Part shown: positions 6,250 to 13,154 of the stretch, piece after piece | How positions within the stretch are numbered: the stretch's first letter is position 1 | How the letters are laid out: every line of letters begins with the position of its first letter | Source: an uncultured Actinoplanes sp. | GTDB lineage: Bacteria > Actinomycetota > Actinomycetes > Mycobacteriales > Micromonosporaceae | Reading direction: 5' to 3' | Length of the DNA stretch: 14,756 nucleotides | Assembly: GCF_934643405.1 (NCBI RefSeq) | Contig: NZ_CAKUCL010000177.1 | Span: forward strand, 1-14,756 | Notes under the pieces: model-generated | Seen by the model: only the letters and a program-made list of their open reading frames with translations | Database searches by the model: none | What the model was told of the DNA's origin: nothing | Program-made: the position numbers and the translations under genes

Positions 6250-7428
6250 ATGGCGGACGTGACTTCGACCTGGACCGAGCCGGCCAGTACGGCTACCGCT
6301 CTCCTGCTGCTCGGCCGCGGCAGCGACCCGGCCTCCGAGCGCGGCGTGGACTGCCCGGGCGACCTGCCCGCGCCCAGCGACCCCGGCCTGGTGGCGCGGG
6401 CGACCGCGGCCAAGGCGGCGCTGGGCGACCGCGTCTTCGTGCTGGGCCACCACTACCAGCGCGACGAGGTCATCCAGTTCGCCGACGTCACCGGTGACTC
6501 GTTCAAGCTGGCTCAGCAGGCGAGCGAGCGGCCGGACGCGGAGTTCATCGTCTTCTGCGGCGTGCATTTCATGGCCGAGAGCGCGGACATCCTCACCAAA
6601 CCGGACCAGGCGGTGATCCTCCCCGACCTGGCGGCCGGCTGCTCGATGGCCGACATGGCCGTGCTGGGCCAGGTGGAGACGGCCTGGGAGCGGTTCGAGG
6701 ATCTGGGCATCGGGGGCGACATCGTCCCGGTGACGTACATGAACTCGTCCGCCGACATCAAGGGCTTCGTCGGCCGCAACAGGGGCGTGGTCTGCACCTC
6801 GTCGAACGCCAAGCGGGCGCTGACCTGGTCGTTCGAGCAGGGTTCCAAGGTCTTCTTCCTGCCCGACCAGCACCTGGGGCGCAACACGGCGGTGCTGGAG
6901 ATGGGCTTCGATCTGGACGACTGCGTGCTCTACGACCCGCACAAGCCGGGCGGCGGGCTCACCGACGAGCAGCTGCGCGACGCCAAGATGATCCTCTGGC
7001 GCGGGCACTGCTCGGTGCACGGCCGGTTCACCCTGGACAGCGTGCGCGAGGTGCGCGAACGCGTCCCGGGCGTGAACGTGCTGGTCCACCCGGAGTGCCG
7101 GCACGAGGTGGTCCGGGCCGCCGACCACGTGGGCTCGACCGAATACATCATCAAGATGCTCGACGCGGCGCCGGCCGGGTCGTCCTGGGCGGTCGGCACC
7201 GAGCTCAACCTGGTGCGCCGGCTCGCGCTCGCGCACCCGGACAAGCAGATCATGTTCCTCGACCGGACGGTCTGCTACTGCTCCACGATGAACCGGATCG
7301 ACCTGCCGCACCTGGTGTGGGCGCTCGAGGAACTGGTCGCCGACCGGGTGCCGAACCGGATCACCGTGGACACCGACACCGCTCACTTCGCGCGTGTCGC
7401 ACTGGACCAGATGCTCGCCTTGCCGTAA
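6250..7428 (+). CDS. nadA: Quinolinate synthase A
   Basis: Condenses iminoaspartate with dihydroxyacetone phosphate to quinolinate in de novo NAD synthesis, using a 4Fe-4S cluster. The 392-aa protein shows VLGHHYQRDEVIQFADVTGDS (about 64-84), FCGVHFMAES (Cys103), VPVTYMNSSADIKG, VCTSSNA (Cys182), FLPDQHLGRNTA, HCSVH, HPECR and VCYCSTM (Cys342/Cys344). Cys103, Cys182 and one of the last pair match the three expected cluster ligands. About 45 N-terminal residues precede the conserved core, making it longer than the E. coli enzyme, as I recall for other actinomycetes. The start is ATG 6250; GTG 6259 is an alternative, and neither has a clear ribosome site. nadB and nadC, often linked to nadA, are not in the window. 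ErpA, a cluster carrier, is encoded 1.3 kb away on the other strand. Confidence 0.95.
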   Translation: MADVTSTWTEPASTATALLLLGRGSDPASERGVDCPGDLPAPSDPGLVARATAAKAALGDRVFVLGHHYQRDEVIQFADVTGDSFKLAQQASERPDAEFIVFCGVHFMAESADILTKPDQAVILPDLAAGCSMADMAVLGQVETAWERFEDLGIGGDIVPVTYMNSSADIKGFVGRNRGVVCTSSNAKRALTWSFEQGSKVFFLPDQHLGRNTAVLEMGFDLDDCVLYDPHKPGGGLTDEQLRDAKMILWRGHCSVHGRFTLDSVREVRERVPGVNVLVHPECRHEVVRAADHVGSTEYIIKMLDAAPAGSSWAVGTELNLVRRLALAHPDKQIMFLDRTVCYCSTMNRIDLPHLVWALEELVADRVPNRITVDTDTAHFARVALDQMLALP

Positions 7429-7635
7429 CGCAACGTAGTCATCAAGATCCGGTCTGCACGGGCCGGTCTTTGCGACGCCTTAATTCATCAGCATTTCTGG
7501 GCGCGTGGGCGTTGTGATGACTGCCCCACTTGTCACGCAACGCTATGCTTCCCCGGTTGCAGAACGGGTACCCCCGCCCCTCTGCCCCTTGACAATCCCG
7601 GGCGCCCCGGCGACGCCCGCCGGCTGGAGGTTACG
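7429..7635 (+). other. 207-bp leader/promoter region between nadA and murA
   Basis: This gap is less GC-rich in the middle than its surroundings. It holds a candidate -10, TATGCT (7544-7549), without a good -35, which would give an untranslated leader of about 80 nt before murA. GCGTTG (7510-7515) and CAACGC (7538-7543) form 6-bp inverted arms just before this -10, and ACGCAACG occurs twice (7428-7435 and 7535-7542). No clear nadA terminator and no recognisable riboswitch is seen. Confidence 0.35.
7626..7630 (+). promoter_or_regulatory. Ribosome binding site supporting the TTG start of murA
   Basis: GGAGG lies 5 nt before TTG 7636. The encoded N-terminus (TDDVLVVHGG) fits the family, so the rare TTG start is well supported. 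Confidence 0.85.
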
Positions 7636-8991
7636 TTGACCGACGATGTCCTGGTCGTGCACGGCGGTGCGCCGCTGCAGGGTCAGATCCGGGTCCGTGG
7701 CGCCAAGAACCTCGTCTCCAAGGCGATGGTCGCCGCCCTTCTGGGCGAGTCCCCGAGCACGCTGTTCGACGTCCCGCGCATCCGCGACGTCGAGGTGGTC
7801 CGCGGCCTGCTCGAGCTGCACGGCGTCAAGGTCTCGGACGGCGTGGACGACGGCGAGCTGGTGATGGACCCCACGAACGTGGAGAGCGCCAGCACCGACG
7901 AGATCAACGTGCACGCCGGCTCCAGCCGGATCCCGATCCTGCTGTGCGGCCCGCTGCTGCACCGCCTGGGCCGCGCGTTCATCCCGGACCTCGGCGGCTG
8001 CCACATCGGGCCGCGCCCGATCGACTTCCACATCCAGGCGCTGCGCGAGTTCGGCGCGATCGTGGACAAGGCGCCCGAGGGCATGCACCTGAGCGCGCCC
8101 AACGGACTGCACGGCGCCAAGCTGGAACTGCCCTACCCCAGCGTCGGCGCCACCGAGCAGGTGCTGCTCACGGCCGTGCGCGCCGAGGGCGTCACCGAGC
8201 TGCGCAACGCCGCCATCGAGCCGGAGATCATCGACCTGATCTGCGTCCTGCAGAAGATGGGCGCGATCATCACGGTGCACACCGACCGGGTCATCGAGAT
8301 CCAGGGCGTGCGCAAGCTGCACGGCTACCAGCACAAGCCGATCCCCGACCGGATCGAGGCGGCCTCGTGGGCGGCCGCGGCGCTGGCCACCAAGGGCGAG
8401 ATCGAGGTGCTCGGCGCCCGGCAGGCCGACATGATGACCTTCCTGAACGTGTTCCGCTCGATCGGCGGCGAGTTCGAGATCACCGACGACCGGGTGTCCC
8501 GGCCCGGGGTGACCGGCGTCGAGGGCGGCATCAAGTTCTGGCACCCCGGCGGCGACCTGCAGCCGGTCGCGCTGGAGACGGACGTGCACCCCGGCTTCAT
8601 GACCGACTGGCAGCAGCCGCTCGTGGTGGCGCTGACCCAGGCCCGCGGCCTGTCGATCATGCACGAGACGGTGTACGAGAACCGGCTCGGCTACACCGAC
8701 GCGCTCAACCAGATGGGCGCCACCATCCAGGTCTACCGGGACTGCCTCGGCGGCACCCCGTGCCGGTTCGGCCGCCGCAACTTCAAGCACTCCGCGGTGA
8801 TCGCCGGCCCGTCCAAGCTGCACGCGGCCGACCTGGTCATCCCCGACCTGCGGGCCGGTTTCGCGCATCTGATCGCCGCGCTGGCCGCCGAGGGCACCTC
8901 GCGCGTCTACGGCGTCGACCTGATCAACCGCGGTTACGAGGACTTCGAGAACAAGCTCGCGGCGCTCGGCGCGCACGTCGAGCGGCAGTAA
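7636..8991 (+). CDS. murA: UDP-N-acetylglucosamine 1-carboxyvinyltransferase
   Basis: Catalyses the first committed step of peptidoglycan synthesis in the cytoplasm, transferring enolpyruvate from PEP to UDP-GlcNAc. The 451-aa protein has two EPSP-synthase-type domains. Visible key sites are RVRGAKN (Lys24, Asn25), the catalytic loop LGGCHIGPRPID with Cys122 (equivalent to E. coli Cys115, the fosfomycin target; mycobacterial MurA has Asp here), GATEQVL, ALETDVHPGFMTDWQQP with the second-domain aspartate, and the C-terminal NRGYEDFENKLAALGA. It is about 30 residues longer than E. coli MurA; the extra residues fall mainly in the second domain (for example around CLGGTPCRFGRRNFKHS), as in Streptomyces from memory. 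The start is TTG 7636 with GGAGG 5 nt upstream. Transcription ends at a strong hairpin (9003-9033). On this sequence the enzyme would be expected to be fosfomycin-sensitive. Confidence 0.95.
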   Translation: MTDDVLVVHGGAPLQGQIRVRGAKNLVSKAMVAALLGESPSTLFDVPRIRDVEVVRGLLELHGVKVSDGVDDGELVMDPTNVESASTDEINVHAGSSRIPILLCGPLLHRLGRAFIPDLGGCHIGPRPIDFHIQALREFGAIVDKAPEGMHLSAPNGLHGAKLELPYPSVGATEQVLLTAVRAEGVTELRNAAIEPEIIDLICVLQKMGAIITVHTDRVIEIQGVRKLHGYQHKPIPDRIEAASWAAAALATKGEIEVLGARQADMMTFLNVFRSIGGEFEITDDRVSRPGVTGVEGGIKFWHPGGDLQPVALETDVHPGFMTDWQQPLVVALTQARGLSIMHETVYENRLGYTDALNQMGATIQVYRDCLGGTPCRFGRRNFKHSAVIAGPSKLHAADLVIPDLRAGFAHLIAALAAEGTSRVYGVDLINRGYEDFENKLAALGAHVERQ

Positions 8992-9002
8992 ACGCGAAAA
9001 TC

Positions 9003-9033
9003 AGCGGCGCGGTGTCAACGACACCGCGCCGCT
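9003..9033 (+). terminator. Terminator hairpin after murA
   Basis: A perfect 14-bp stem, AGCGGCGCGGTGTC (9003-9016) with GACACCGCGCCGCT (9020-9033), and a 3-nt loop AAC, begins 11 nt after the murA stop. Only a short T run follows. Confidence 0.9.
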
Positions 9034-9037
9034 TGGC

Positions 9038-9049
9038 TACTCTCTGAGC
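9038..9049 (+). promoter_or_regulatory. Candidate leaderless promoter of the DUF3043 gene
   Basis: TACTCT (9038-9043) fits the TANNNT -10 pattern and is followed by 6 nt and then GTG at 9050, with no Shine-Dalgarno sequence. That is the expected geometry of a leaderless transcript. The -35 position (about 9015-9020) falls in the loop of the murA terminator. Confidence 0.55.
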
Positions 9050-9673
9050 GTGCCCTCGCTCTTTCGCCGCAAGTCAGACGACGTCGCCCCTCCCGAGGTA
9101 ACGGAGGAGGTGCCGGAGGAGGCCGCGCCGCGCCCGAAGAGCTACACGCCCAGCAAGAAGGAGCTCGGCCAGGTCACGCCCAAGCGGGTGGCCGGCGGCC
9201 GGCGCCCCGCCTCCTCCCCCGCTCCGGCGAACCGCCGCGAGCAGGTCAAGCAGATGCGCGAGCGGCAGCGCCGGGAGCGCGCCGAGGCCACCGAGGGCAT
9301 GCGCGCCGGCGACGAGCGCTACCTGCTGGCCCGCGACCGGGGCCCCGAGCGCAAGCTCGTCCGCAACATCGTCGACGCCCGCCGCACGGTCGGCACCTGG
9401 TTCTTCGGCGGCGCGCTGATCGTGCTGATCGGCAGCAGCGTCCGCATCTCCGTGGTCCAGCTCGTGAGCAACATCCTCTGGCTGGTCCTCGCCCTCGGCG
9501 TGATCGTCGACAGCGTGCTGATCGCCCGCAAGGTCAAGCGCACGGTCAGGGAGCGCTTCCCGAAGACCGACGCCCGGATGGGCTCGCTCCAGCTCTACGG
9601 CATCATGCGGGGCCTGACCTTCCGCCGCATGCGGGTCCCGAAGCCGCAAGTCACTCTCGGCGACAAGGTCTGA
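9050..9673 (+). CDS. DUF3043 membrane protein
   Basis: A 207-aa actinobacterial protein of unknown function that I recognise as DUF3043. The N-terminal half is highly charged and soluble, with the family-type segment YTPSKKELGQVTPKRVAGGRRP (about 32-53) and a basic helix NRREQVKQMRERQRRERAE (about 61-79). Next comes a conserved stretch, MRAGDERYLLARDRGPERKLVRNIVDARR (about 84-112), then two predicted membrane helices (about 117-130 and 134-158), and a basic tail with SLQLYGIMRGLTFRRMRVPKP. Both ends are probably cytoplasmic. The start is GTG 9050, which encodes the family-like MPSLFRRK; there is no ribosome site, so initiation is probably leaderless. It is isolated from murA by the terminator, and convergent with azlD. 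No function can be assigned. Confidence 0.85.
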   Translation: MPSLFRRKSDDVAPPEVTEEVPEEAAPRPKSYTPSKKELGQVTPKRVAGGRRPASSPAPANRREQVKQMRERQRRERAEATEGMRAGDERYLLARDRGPERKLVRNIVDARRTVGTWFFGGALIVLIGSSVRISVVQLVSNILWLVLALGVIVDSVLIARKVKRTVRERFPKTDARMGSLQLYGIMRGLTFRRMRVPKPQVTLGDKV

Positions 9674-9695
9674 CCTCAGCGCCTCGGCTGTGTCC

Positions 9696-9782
9696 GGCCG
9701 CCGGCTGATGCGTTGGCCGCCGGCTGCTGCCTGGCCGCCGGCTGCTGCCTGGCCGCCGGCTGATGCGTGGCCGCCGGTCGCT
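9696..9782. repeat. Degenerate 18-bp tandem repeat between convergent genes
   Basis: Units beginning GGCCGCCGGCTG occur at 9696 (19 bp), 9715, 9733 and 9751 (18 bp each), with a truncated, changed unit at 9769-9782. Copies two and three are identical; copies one and four share GATGCG in place of GCTGCC. The array fills most of the 121-bp gap between the DUF3043 stop and the azlD stop. An open frame across it on the minus strand (repeated QPAAR) has no other support. No clear terminator is seen here, so the GC-rich repeat may influence the ends of the two convergent transcripts. Confidence 0.85.
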
Positions 9783-9794
9783 GGCCGGCCGCGG

Positions 9795-10103
9795 TCAGTG
9801 GACGCCGGCCAGGCGGAGCAGGGCGGTGGTCGCGGCGGCGGCCACCACGGCCAGGACGAAGGGCGCCCGCCACCAGGCGAGCAGACCGCCGGCCAGCACG
9901 CCGGCCGGACGGGCCCAGCCGGCCAGGTCGGTGCCGGCCATCAGGGTGGCGGTCGCGGCCAGGGCGGCCAGCAGCGCGGACGCGGCCATCGGCAGCAGCG
10001 CCGGCAACGGGCCGGAGAGTTCCAGGCGGTCGCGCAGCACGACGCCGCCCAGCCGCATCGTGTAGGTGCCCGCGGCGAGCGTCAGGATCGCGGCGATCAG
10101 CAT
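9795..10103 (-). CDS. azlD: AzlD family membrane protein (branched-chain amino acid export partner)
   Basis: Small partner of AzlC in a two-component exporter of the LIV-E class. The 102-aa protein starts MLIAAILTLAAGTYTMRLGG, the usual AzlD opening, and is almost entirely hydrophobic with three or four membrane helices (about 2-18, 33-52, 57-75 and 80-98). The ATG at 10103 overlaps the azlC stop by 7 bp, so the two are translationally coupled. The open frame extends further upstream into azlC, but those codons do not belong to the family. In Bacillus subtilis AzlCD gives resistance to 4-azaleucine by export; substrates here may be branched-chain or other amino acids. Confidence 0.87.
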   Translation of the reverse strand: MLIAAILTLAAGTYTMRLGGVVLRDRLELSGPLPALLPMAASALLAALAATATLMAGTDLAGWARPAGVLAGGLLAWWRAPFVLAVVAAAATTALLRLAGVH

Positions 10104-10792
10104 CGGTTCCCGGCCTCCCGGCGGCGACGCGGACGGATCAGGACCACCAGGCCCAGCAGGGCGCACAGGACCGGCAGACCCGCGGGCACGACCGGGGTCA
10201 GGGCCACCGCGATCACCGCGCCGGTCAGCGCGACCGCCCGGGTCCGGGCGTCTCGCAGCGACGGCATCATCAGCGCGATCAGGCCGGCCGGGAAGGCGGC
10301 GTCCAGGCCGAGCGTGTCCGGGTCACCCGCGGCGCCGCCGAGCAGGACGCCCAGCGCGGTGCCCAGGTTCCACGACATGAACAGGGTGACGCCGATCAGC
10401 CAGTAGATGCGCCGGCGCCGTACCGGATCGTCCTCGGCCAGGGTGAACGCGACCACCTCGTCGGTCATCAGGTGGCTGCCCACCAGGCGGTCGCGCCAGC
10501 GGGTGCCGACCGTGCCGGCGACGGCCAGGCCGAACGGCAGGTGCCGGGCGTTGAGCAGCAGCCCGGCCAGGACCGCCGCGACCGGGTTCCCCGCCGCGAT
10601 CAGGCCGACCGCCAGGAACTGCGCGCCACCGGCGAAGACCACCGTCGACATCAGGAACGGCACCCACGTGGGCAGCCCGTACGCGACCGCGATCGCGCCG
10701 AACGACGCGCCCACCGCGATCGTCGCGGCCGCGATCGCCGCGGCGTCGCGCAGCAGGGCGCGGTCCGGTGCCGTTCGCTGTACCGTACGCAT
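10097..10792 (-). CDS. azlC: AzlC family branched-chain amino acid exporter subunit
   Basis: The large subunit of an AzlCD exporter in the cytoplasmic membrane. The 231-aa protein begins with a short basic tail, then shows the family signature ASFGAIAVAYGLPTWVPFLMS (about 30-50) and VFAGGAQFLAVGLI, followed by LLNARHLPFGLAV (about 88-100) and HLMTDEVVAFTLAE (about 114-127), which I recognise as AzlC motifs. Several more membrane helices follow, ending in a basic RPRRRREAGNR tail. The start is ATG 10792; upstream in-frame codons overlap the divergent regulator and are rejected. There is no ribosome site, and a possible promoter (TTGACG, 18 nt, CAGTAT) ends 8 nt before the ATG, so initiation may be leaderless. 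The gene is divergent from an XRE-cupin regulator, its probable controller, and coupled to azlD. Confidence 0.9.
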   Translation of the reverse strand: MRTVQRTAPDRALLRDAAAIAAATIAVGASFGAIAVAYGLPTWVPFLMSTVVFAGGAQFLAVGLIAAGNPVAAVLAGLLLNARHLPFGLAVAGTVGTRWRDRLVGSHLMTDEVVAFTLAEDDPVRRRRIYWLIGVTLFMSWNLGTALGVLLGGAAGDPDTLGLDAAFPAGLIALMMPSLRDARTRAVALTGAVIAVALTPVVPAGLPVLCALLGLVVLIRPRRRREAGNRC

Positions 10793-10804
10793 GGCATGAA
10801 ATAC

Positions 10805-10838
10805 TGAACGAGACAGCCGCCGTTCGTCAAATCGAACG
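10805..10838. promoter_or_regulatory. Candidate operator/promoter between azlC and the XRE-cupin regulator
   Basis: A perfect inverted repeat, CGTTCG-TCAAAT-CGAACG (10821-10838), lies in the 67-bp divergent gap. On the minus strand it overlaps TTGACG (10825-10830), the best -35 for azlC. Half-site-like copies also occur at GAACGA (10806-10811) and CGAACA (10854-10859, just before the regulator start). The layout suits a repressor that controls both azlC and its own gene. Confidence 0.55.
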
Positions 10839-10859
10839 CAATGACCGACGGAGCGAACA

Positions 10860-11414
10860 GTGCACGAGCCCGCACCCCCGATCGCGACGATCTCCGCGGC
10901 CCTGCGCCGGGAACGGGAGCGGGTCGGCGTGTCGATCGCCGAGCTGGCCCGGCGCGCGGGTGTGGCCAAGTCGACGCTCTCGCAGCTCGAGACCGGCACC
11001 GGCAACCCCAGCGTGGAGACCCTGTGGGCGCTCGCCGTGGCGCTCGGCGTGCCGTTCAGCCGCCTGGTCGAGGATCCGCCCGCCCAGGTGCGCGTGGTGC
11101 GGGCCGGCGAGGGACAGCGGCTCCAGTACGACCAGGCCGACTTCGGGGCGAAGCTGCTCGCAGCGGGCTCCCCGCACGCCCGGCGCGACCTCTACGTGAT
11201 GGAGCTGAAACCGGGCAAGTCCCGCGACGCGGCGGCGCACATCCCGGGCAGCGTCGAGCACATCGTGGTGGGCTCCGGGCGCATCGTGGCCGGCCCGGCG
11301 GGCGAAGCGGTGGAACTCGGCCCGGGCGACTACGTGACCTTCCCCGGCGACGTGCCGCACCACTACGAGGCGCTCGAGGACTCCTGGGCGGTACTGATCA
11401 TGGAGCACCGCTAG
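10860..11414 (+). CDS. XRE-family transcriptional regulator with C-terminal cupin domain
   Basis: A 184-aa one-component regulator. Residues about 11-66 form a Cro/C1-type helix-turn-helix (ALRRERERVGVSIAELARRA then GVAKSTLSQLETGTGNPSVE). Residues about 110-182 form a small cupin barrel (HIPGSVEHIVVGSGRI, then LGPGDYVTFPGDVPHHYEAL), the usual sensor of a small ligand. The start is GTG 10860, with GGAG (10850-10853) 6 nt upstream; two in-frame alternatives further in would cut into the HTH. Divergent from azlCD, it most simply regulates amino acid export, with an inverted repeat in the shared promoter as the likely site. Proteins of this design are often repressors of neighbouring transport or catabolic genes. 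The ligand is unknown. The 3' end overlaps the convergent ABC ATPase gene by 17 bp. Confidence 0.88.
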   Translation: MHEPAPPIATISAALRRERERVGVSIAELARRAGVAKSTLSQLETGTGNPSVETLWALAVALGVPFSRLVEDPPAQVRVVRAGEGQRLQYDQADFGAKLLAAGSPHARRDLYVMELKPGKSRDAAAHIPGSVEHIVVGSGRIVAGPAGEAVELGPGDYVTFPGDVPHHYEALEDSWAVLIMEHR

Positions 11415-12357
11415 TCGTGTAGAGGCGTGCCACCACGTCCTCGATGTCCGGCTCGACCACGGACAGGTCGCGGATGGGCGCCGCGTTCGCCAGGGCCGCC
11501 ACCACCACGCCGGCGGGCACGCTGTCCAGCACGAACGTCACCCGGTGGCGGTCCGCCTCGACGGCCGACAGCGTGGCGCCGGGAATCGCGAAACCGTCCG
11601 GCAACGGGGCGTCCAGGTCGGCCACGAGACGCCGCCGGGAGCCGTACCGGGAATGCAGGTCCTCGATGGTCCCGTCGTGCACCACCCGGCCGTGGTCGAT
11701 CACCACGAGCCTTGTGCACAGCCGCTCGATGTCGGCCAGGTCGTGCGTGGTCAGCACCAGCGTCACGTCGCCGGTGCGGCCCAGCTCGCCGAGGAACGAG
11801 CGGACCGCCTGCTTGCTCACCACGTCGAGGCCGATCGTCGGCTCGTCCAGGAACAGCACCCGCGGTCCGTGCAGCAGCGCCGCGGTCAGCTCGCCGCGCA
11901 TCCGCTGCCCCAGCGACAGCTGCCGCACCGGGGTGTCCAGGAAGGAGTCCAGGTCGAGCAGCTCGCGACAGCGGCGAAGCCGGGCCTCATGCTCGCCGGG
12001 CGGCACCCGGTAGATGTGCTTGAGCAGCCGGAACGACTCGTCCAGCGCCAGATCCCACCAGAGCTGGGAGCGCTGCCCGAACACCACGCCGATGGACAGC
12101 GCCAGCCGGGTGCGCTGCGGGACCGGGGTCAGCCCGCACACCGACACCTCGCCGCCGGAGGGGCTGAGCACGCCGGTCAGCATCTTGAGCGTGGTGGACT
12201 TCCCGGCGCCGTTCGGCCCGATGTACCCGACCATCTCGCCGGTTCCGATGTCCAGGCTCACGCCGTCCACGGCCGGCACCGTGCGCTTGGTGCGGCGCAG
12301 CCGTCCGGCCTTGACCCGTACGGAGAAGTCTTTTCGCAGTGCCCGCATGTGAATCAT
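11398..12357 (-). CDS. ABC transporter ATP-binding protein (ABC-2 exporter type)
   Basis: The 319-aa nucleotide-binding subunit that powers the two downstream-named permeases. It shows Walker A GPNGAGKST (47-55), Q-loop at Gln95 (VVFGQRSQLWWDL), signature LSLGQ (147-151), Walker B VLFLDEPTIGLD (167-178) and the switch His205 (TTHDL). A basic insertion, VKAGRLRRTKRTVPAVDGV, between the first strands and the FGQRSQLWWDL segment are marks of the COG4586 group, which pairs with COG4587 and COG3694 permeases. A C-terminal extension of about 75 residues follows the ATPase core, typical of drug/polysaccharide-type exporters. The ATG at 12357 overlaps the upstream permease stop by 4 bp (ATGA). From memory, a related cyanobacterial system (VepABC) exports viologens; the substrate here is unknown. 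Last gene of the operon, overlapping the regulator gene tail to tail. Confidence 0.9.
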   Translation of the reverse strand: MIHMRALRKDFSVRVKAGRLRRTKRTVPAVDGVSLDIGTGEMVGYIGPNGAGKSTTLKMLTGVLSPSGGEVSVCGLTPVPQRTRLALSIGVVFGQRSQLWWDLALDESFRLLKHIYRVPPGEHEARLRRCRELLDLDSFLDTPVRQLSLGQRMRGELTAALLHGPRVLFLDEPTIGLDVVSKQAVRSFLGELGRTGDVTLVLTTHDLADIERLCTRLVVIDHGRVVHDGTIEDLHSRYGSRRRLVADLDAPLPDGFAIPGATLSAVEADRHRVTFVLDSVPAGVVVAALANAAPIRDLSVVEPDIEDVVARLYTTSGAP

Positions 12358-13154
12358 GAACCCGTGCTCCGGTAGTGACGGACGCCGGTGCGCCAGGCCG
12401 CCGCGGCGATCATCGCGGCGAGCAGGGCGACCAGCGGCGACGAATAGCCGGCCCAGACCGGCAGGCCGAGCGGGTCGGCGCGGCCGAGGAGGACCAGCGA
12501 CGGCTGATAGGCCACGAAACCGAAGCCCATCGCGTACGCGAAAAGACCGCGGAACCAGCCGGAATAGACCGTGATCGGGTAGCTGGTGAAGTCGCGGCCG
12601 CCGTAGGTGAAGCCGTTGCCGATCTCGCCCGACTCGACCCACCAGAAGGCCAGGCTCGCGGTGCCCACGAAGATCGCCCCGAAGAACACCGCGGCCGCGA
12701 CCGGGGCAGCGATCATGAGGAACACCCGGGCCGGCGTCCAGTCGACGTCGTTCAGCGCGAGCGCGACGCCGATCATGGCGATCCCGAACACGACGCGCAG
12801 CGCCTTGCGTACTGGAAGATCCATCAGGAGCAGTTGCGGGAGTACGCCCAGGGGCCGCACCAGCACCGCGTCGAGGGTGCCGGTCCGGACGTAGAACTTG
12901 ATCCGCTCGACGTTGCCGACGGTGAAGTCGGCCAGCACGAAACCGGCCGCCGCGATCGCGGTCATCATCACCGCCTCGCCCAGCGTGAACCCGCCGACCT
13001 CGGTGGCCGCGCCGAACAGCACGAACACGGTGACCACGTCGAGGACCGTGCTGCCGACGTTGCTGATCAGCTCGACCACGAACGACGCCCGGTACGAGGC
13101 CACCGACCGGAACTGGCCGCCGAGCAGGGCGGCGTACGCGCGCAGGTCATCCAC
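12354..13154 (-). CDS. ABC-2 family permease, second subunit (COG3694-like)
   Basis: A 266-aa integral membrane protein with about six predicted helices, no signal peptide and a short cytoplasmic N-terminus (MDDLRAYAALLGGQFRSVASYRASF). After the second or third helix comes the segment VERIKFYVRTGTLDAVLVRPLGVLPQLL (about 82-109), the coupling region I recognise from PF06182-type (formerly DUF990) permeases. Its counterpart in the partner permease reads LSDRIRTGDIAADLLRPV, so the two are paralogues. Near the C-terminus are GRDFTSYPITVYSGWFRGLFAYAMGFGFVAYQPSLVLLGR, also typical. The GTG at 13154 overlaps the preceding stop by 8 bp and its own stop overlaps the ATPase start by 4 bp, so the three genes are tightly coupled. 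Substrate unknown. Confidence 0.87.
   Translation of the reverse strand: MDDLRAYAALLGGQFRSVASYRASFVVELISNVGSTVLDVVTVFVLFGAATEVGGFTLGEAVMMTAIAAAGFVLADFTVGNVERIKFYVRTGTLDAVLVRPLGVLPQLLLMDLPVRKALRVVFGIAMIGVALALNDVDWTPARVFLMIAAPVAAAVFFGAIFVGTASLAFWWVESGEIGNGFTYGGRDFTSYPITVYSGWFRGLFAYAMGFGFVAYQPSLVLLGRADPLGLPVWAGYSSPLVALLAAMIAAAAWRTGVRHYRSTGS

Noticed and set aside
5086..7386. Single 766-aa minus-strand protein containing glycerate kinase
   Set aside because: Only the last 367 residues match a family; the rest is antisense to nadA. GTG 6189 precedes the conserved first strand.
7589..7594. Perfect TTGACA as the murA -35
   Set aside because: No -10-like hexamer lies 16-19 nt downstream, and the following DNA is solid GC up to the ribosome site.
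7429..7635. Riboswitch in the murA leader
   Set aside because: I see only short inverted arms and no conserved aptamer pattern.
9676..9873. Short minus-strand protein with QPAAR repeats
   Set aside because: It is the translation of the 18-bp DNA repeat and overlaps azlD in another frame.
10793..11005. N-terminal extension of azlC
   Set aside because: It overlaps the divergent regulator gene and adds a non-hydrophobic segment foreign to AzlC.
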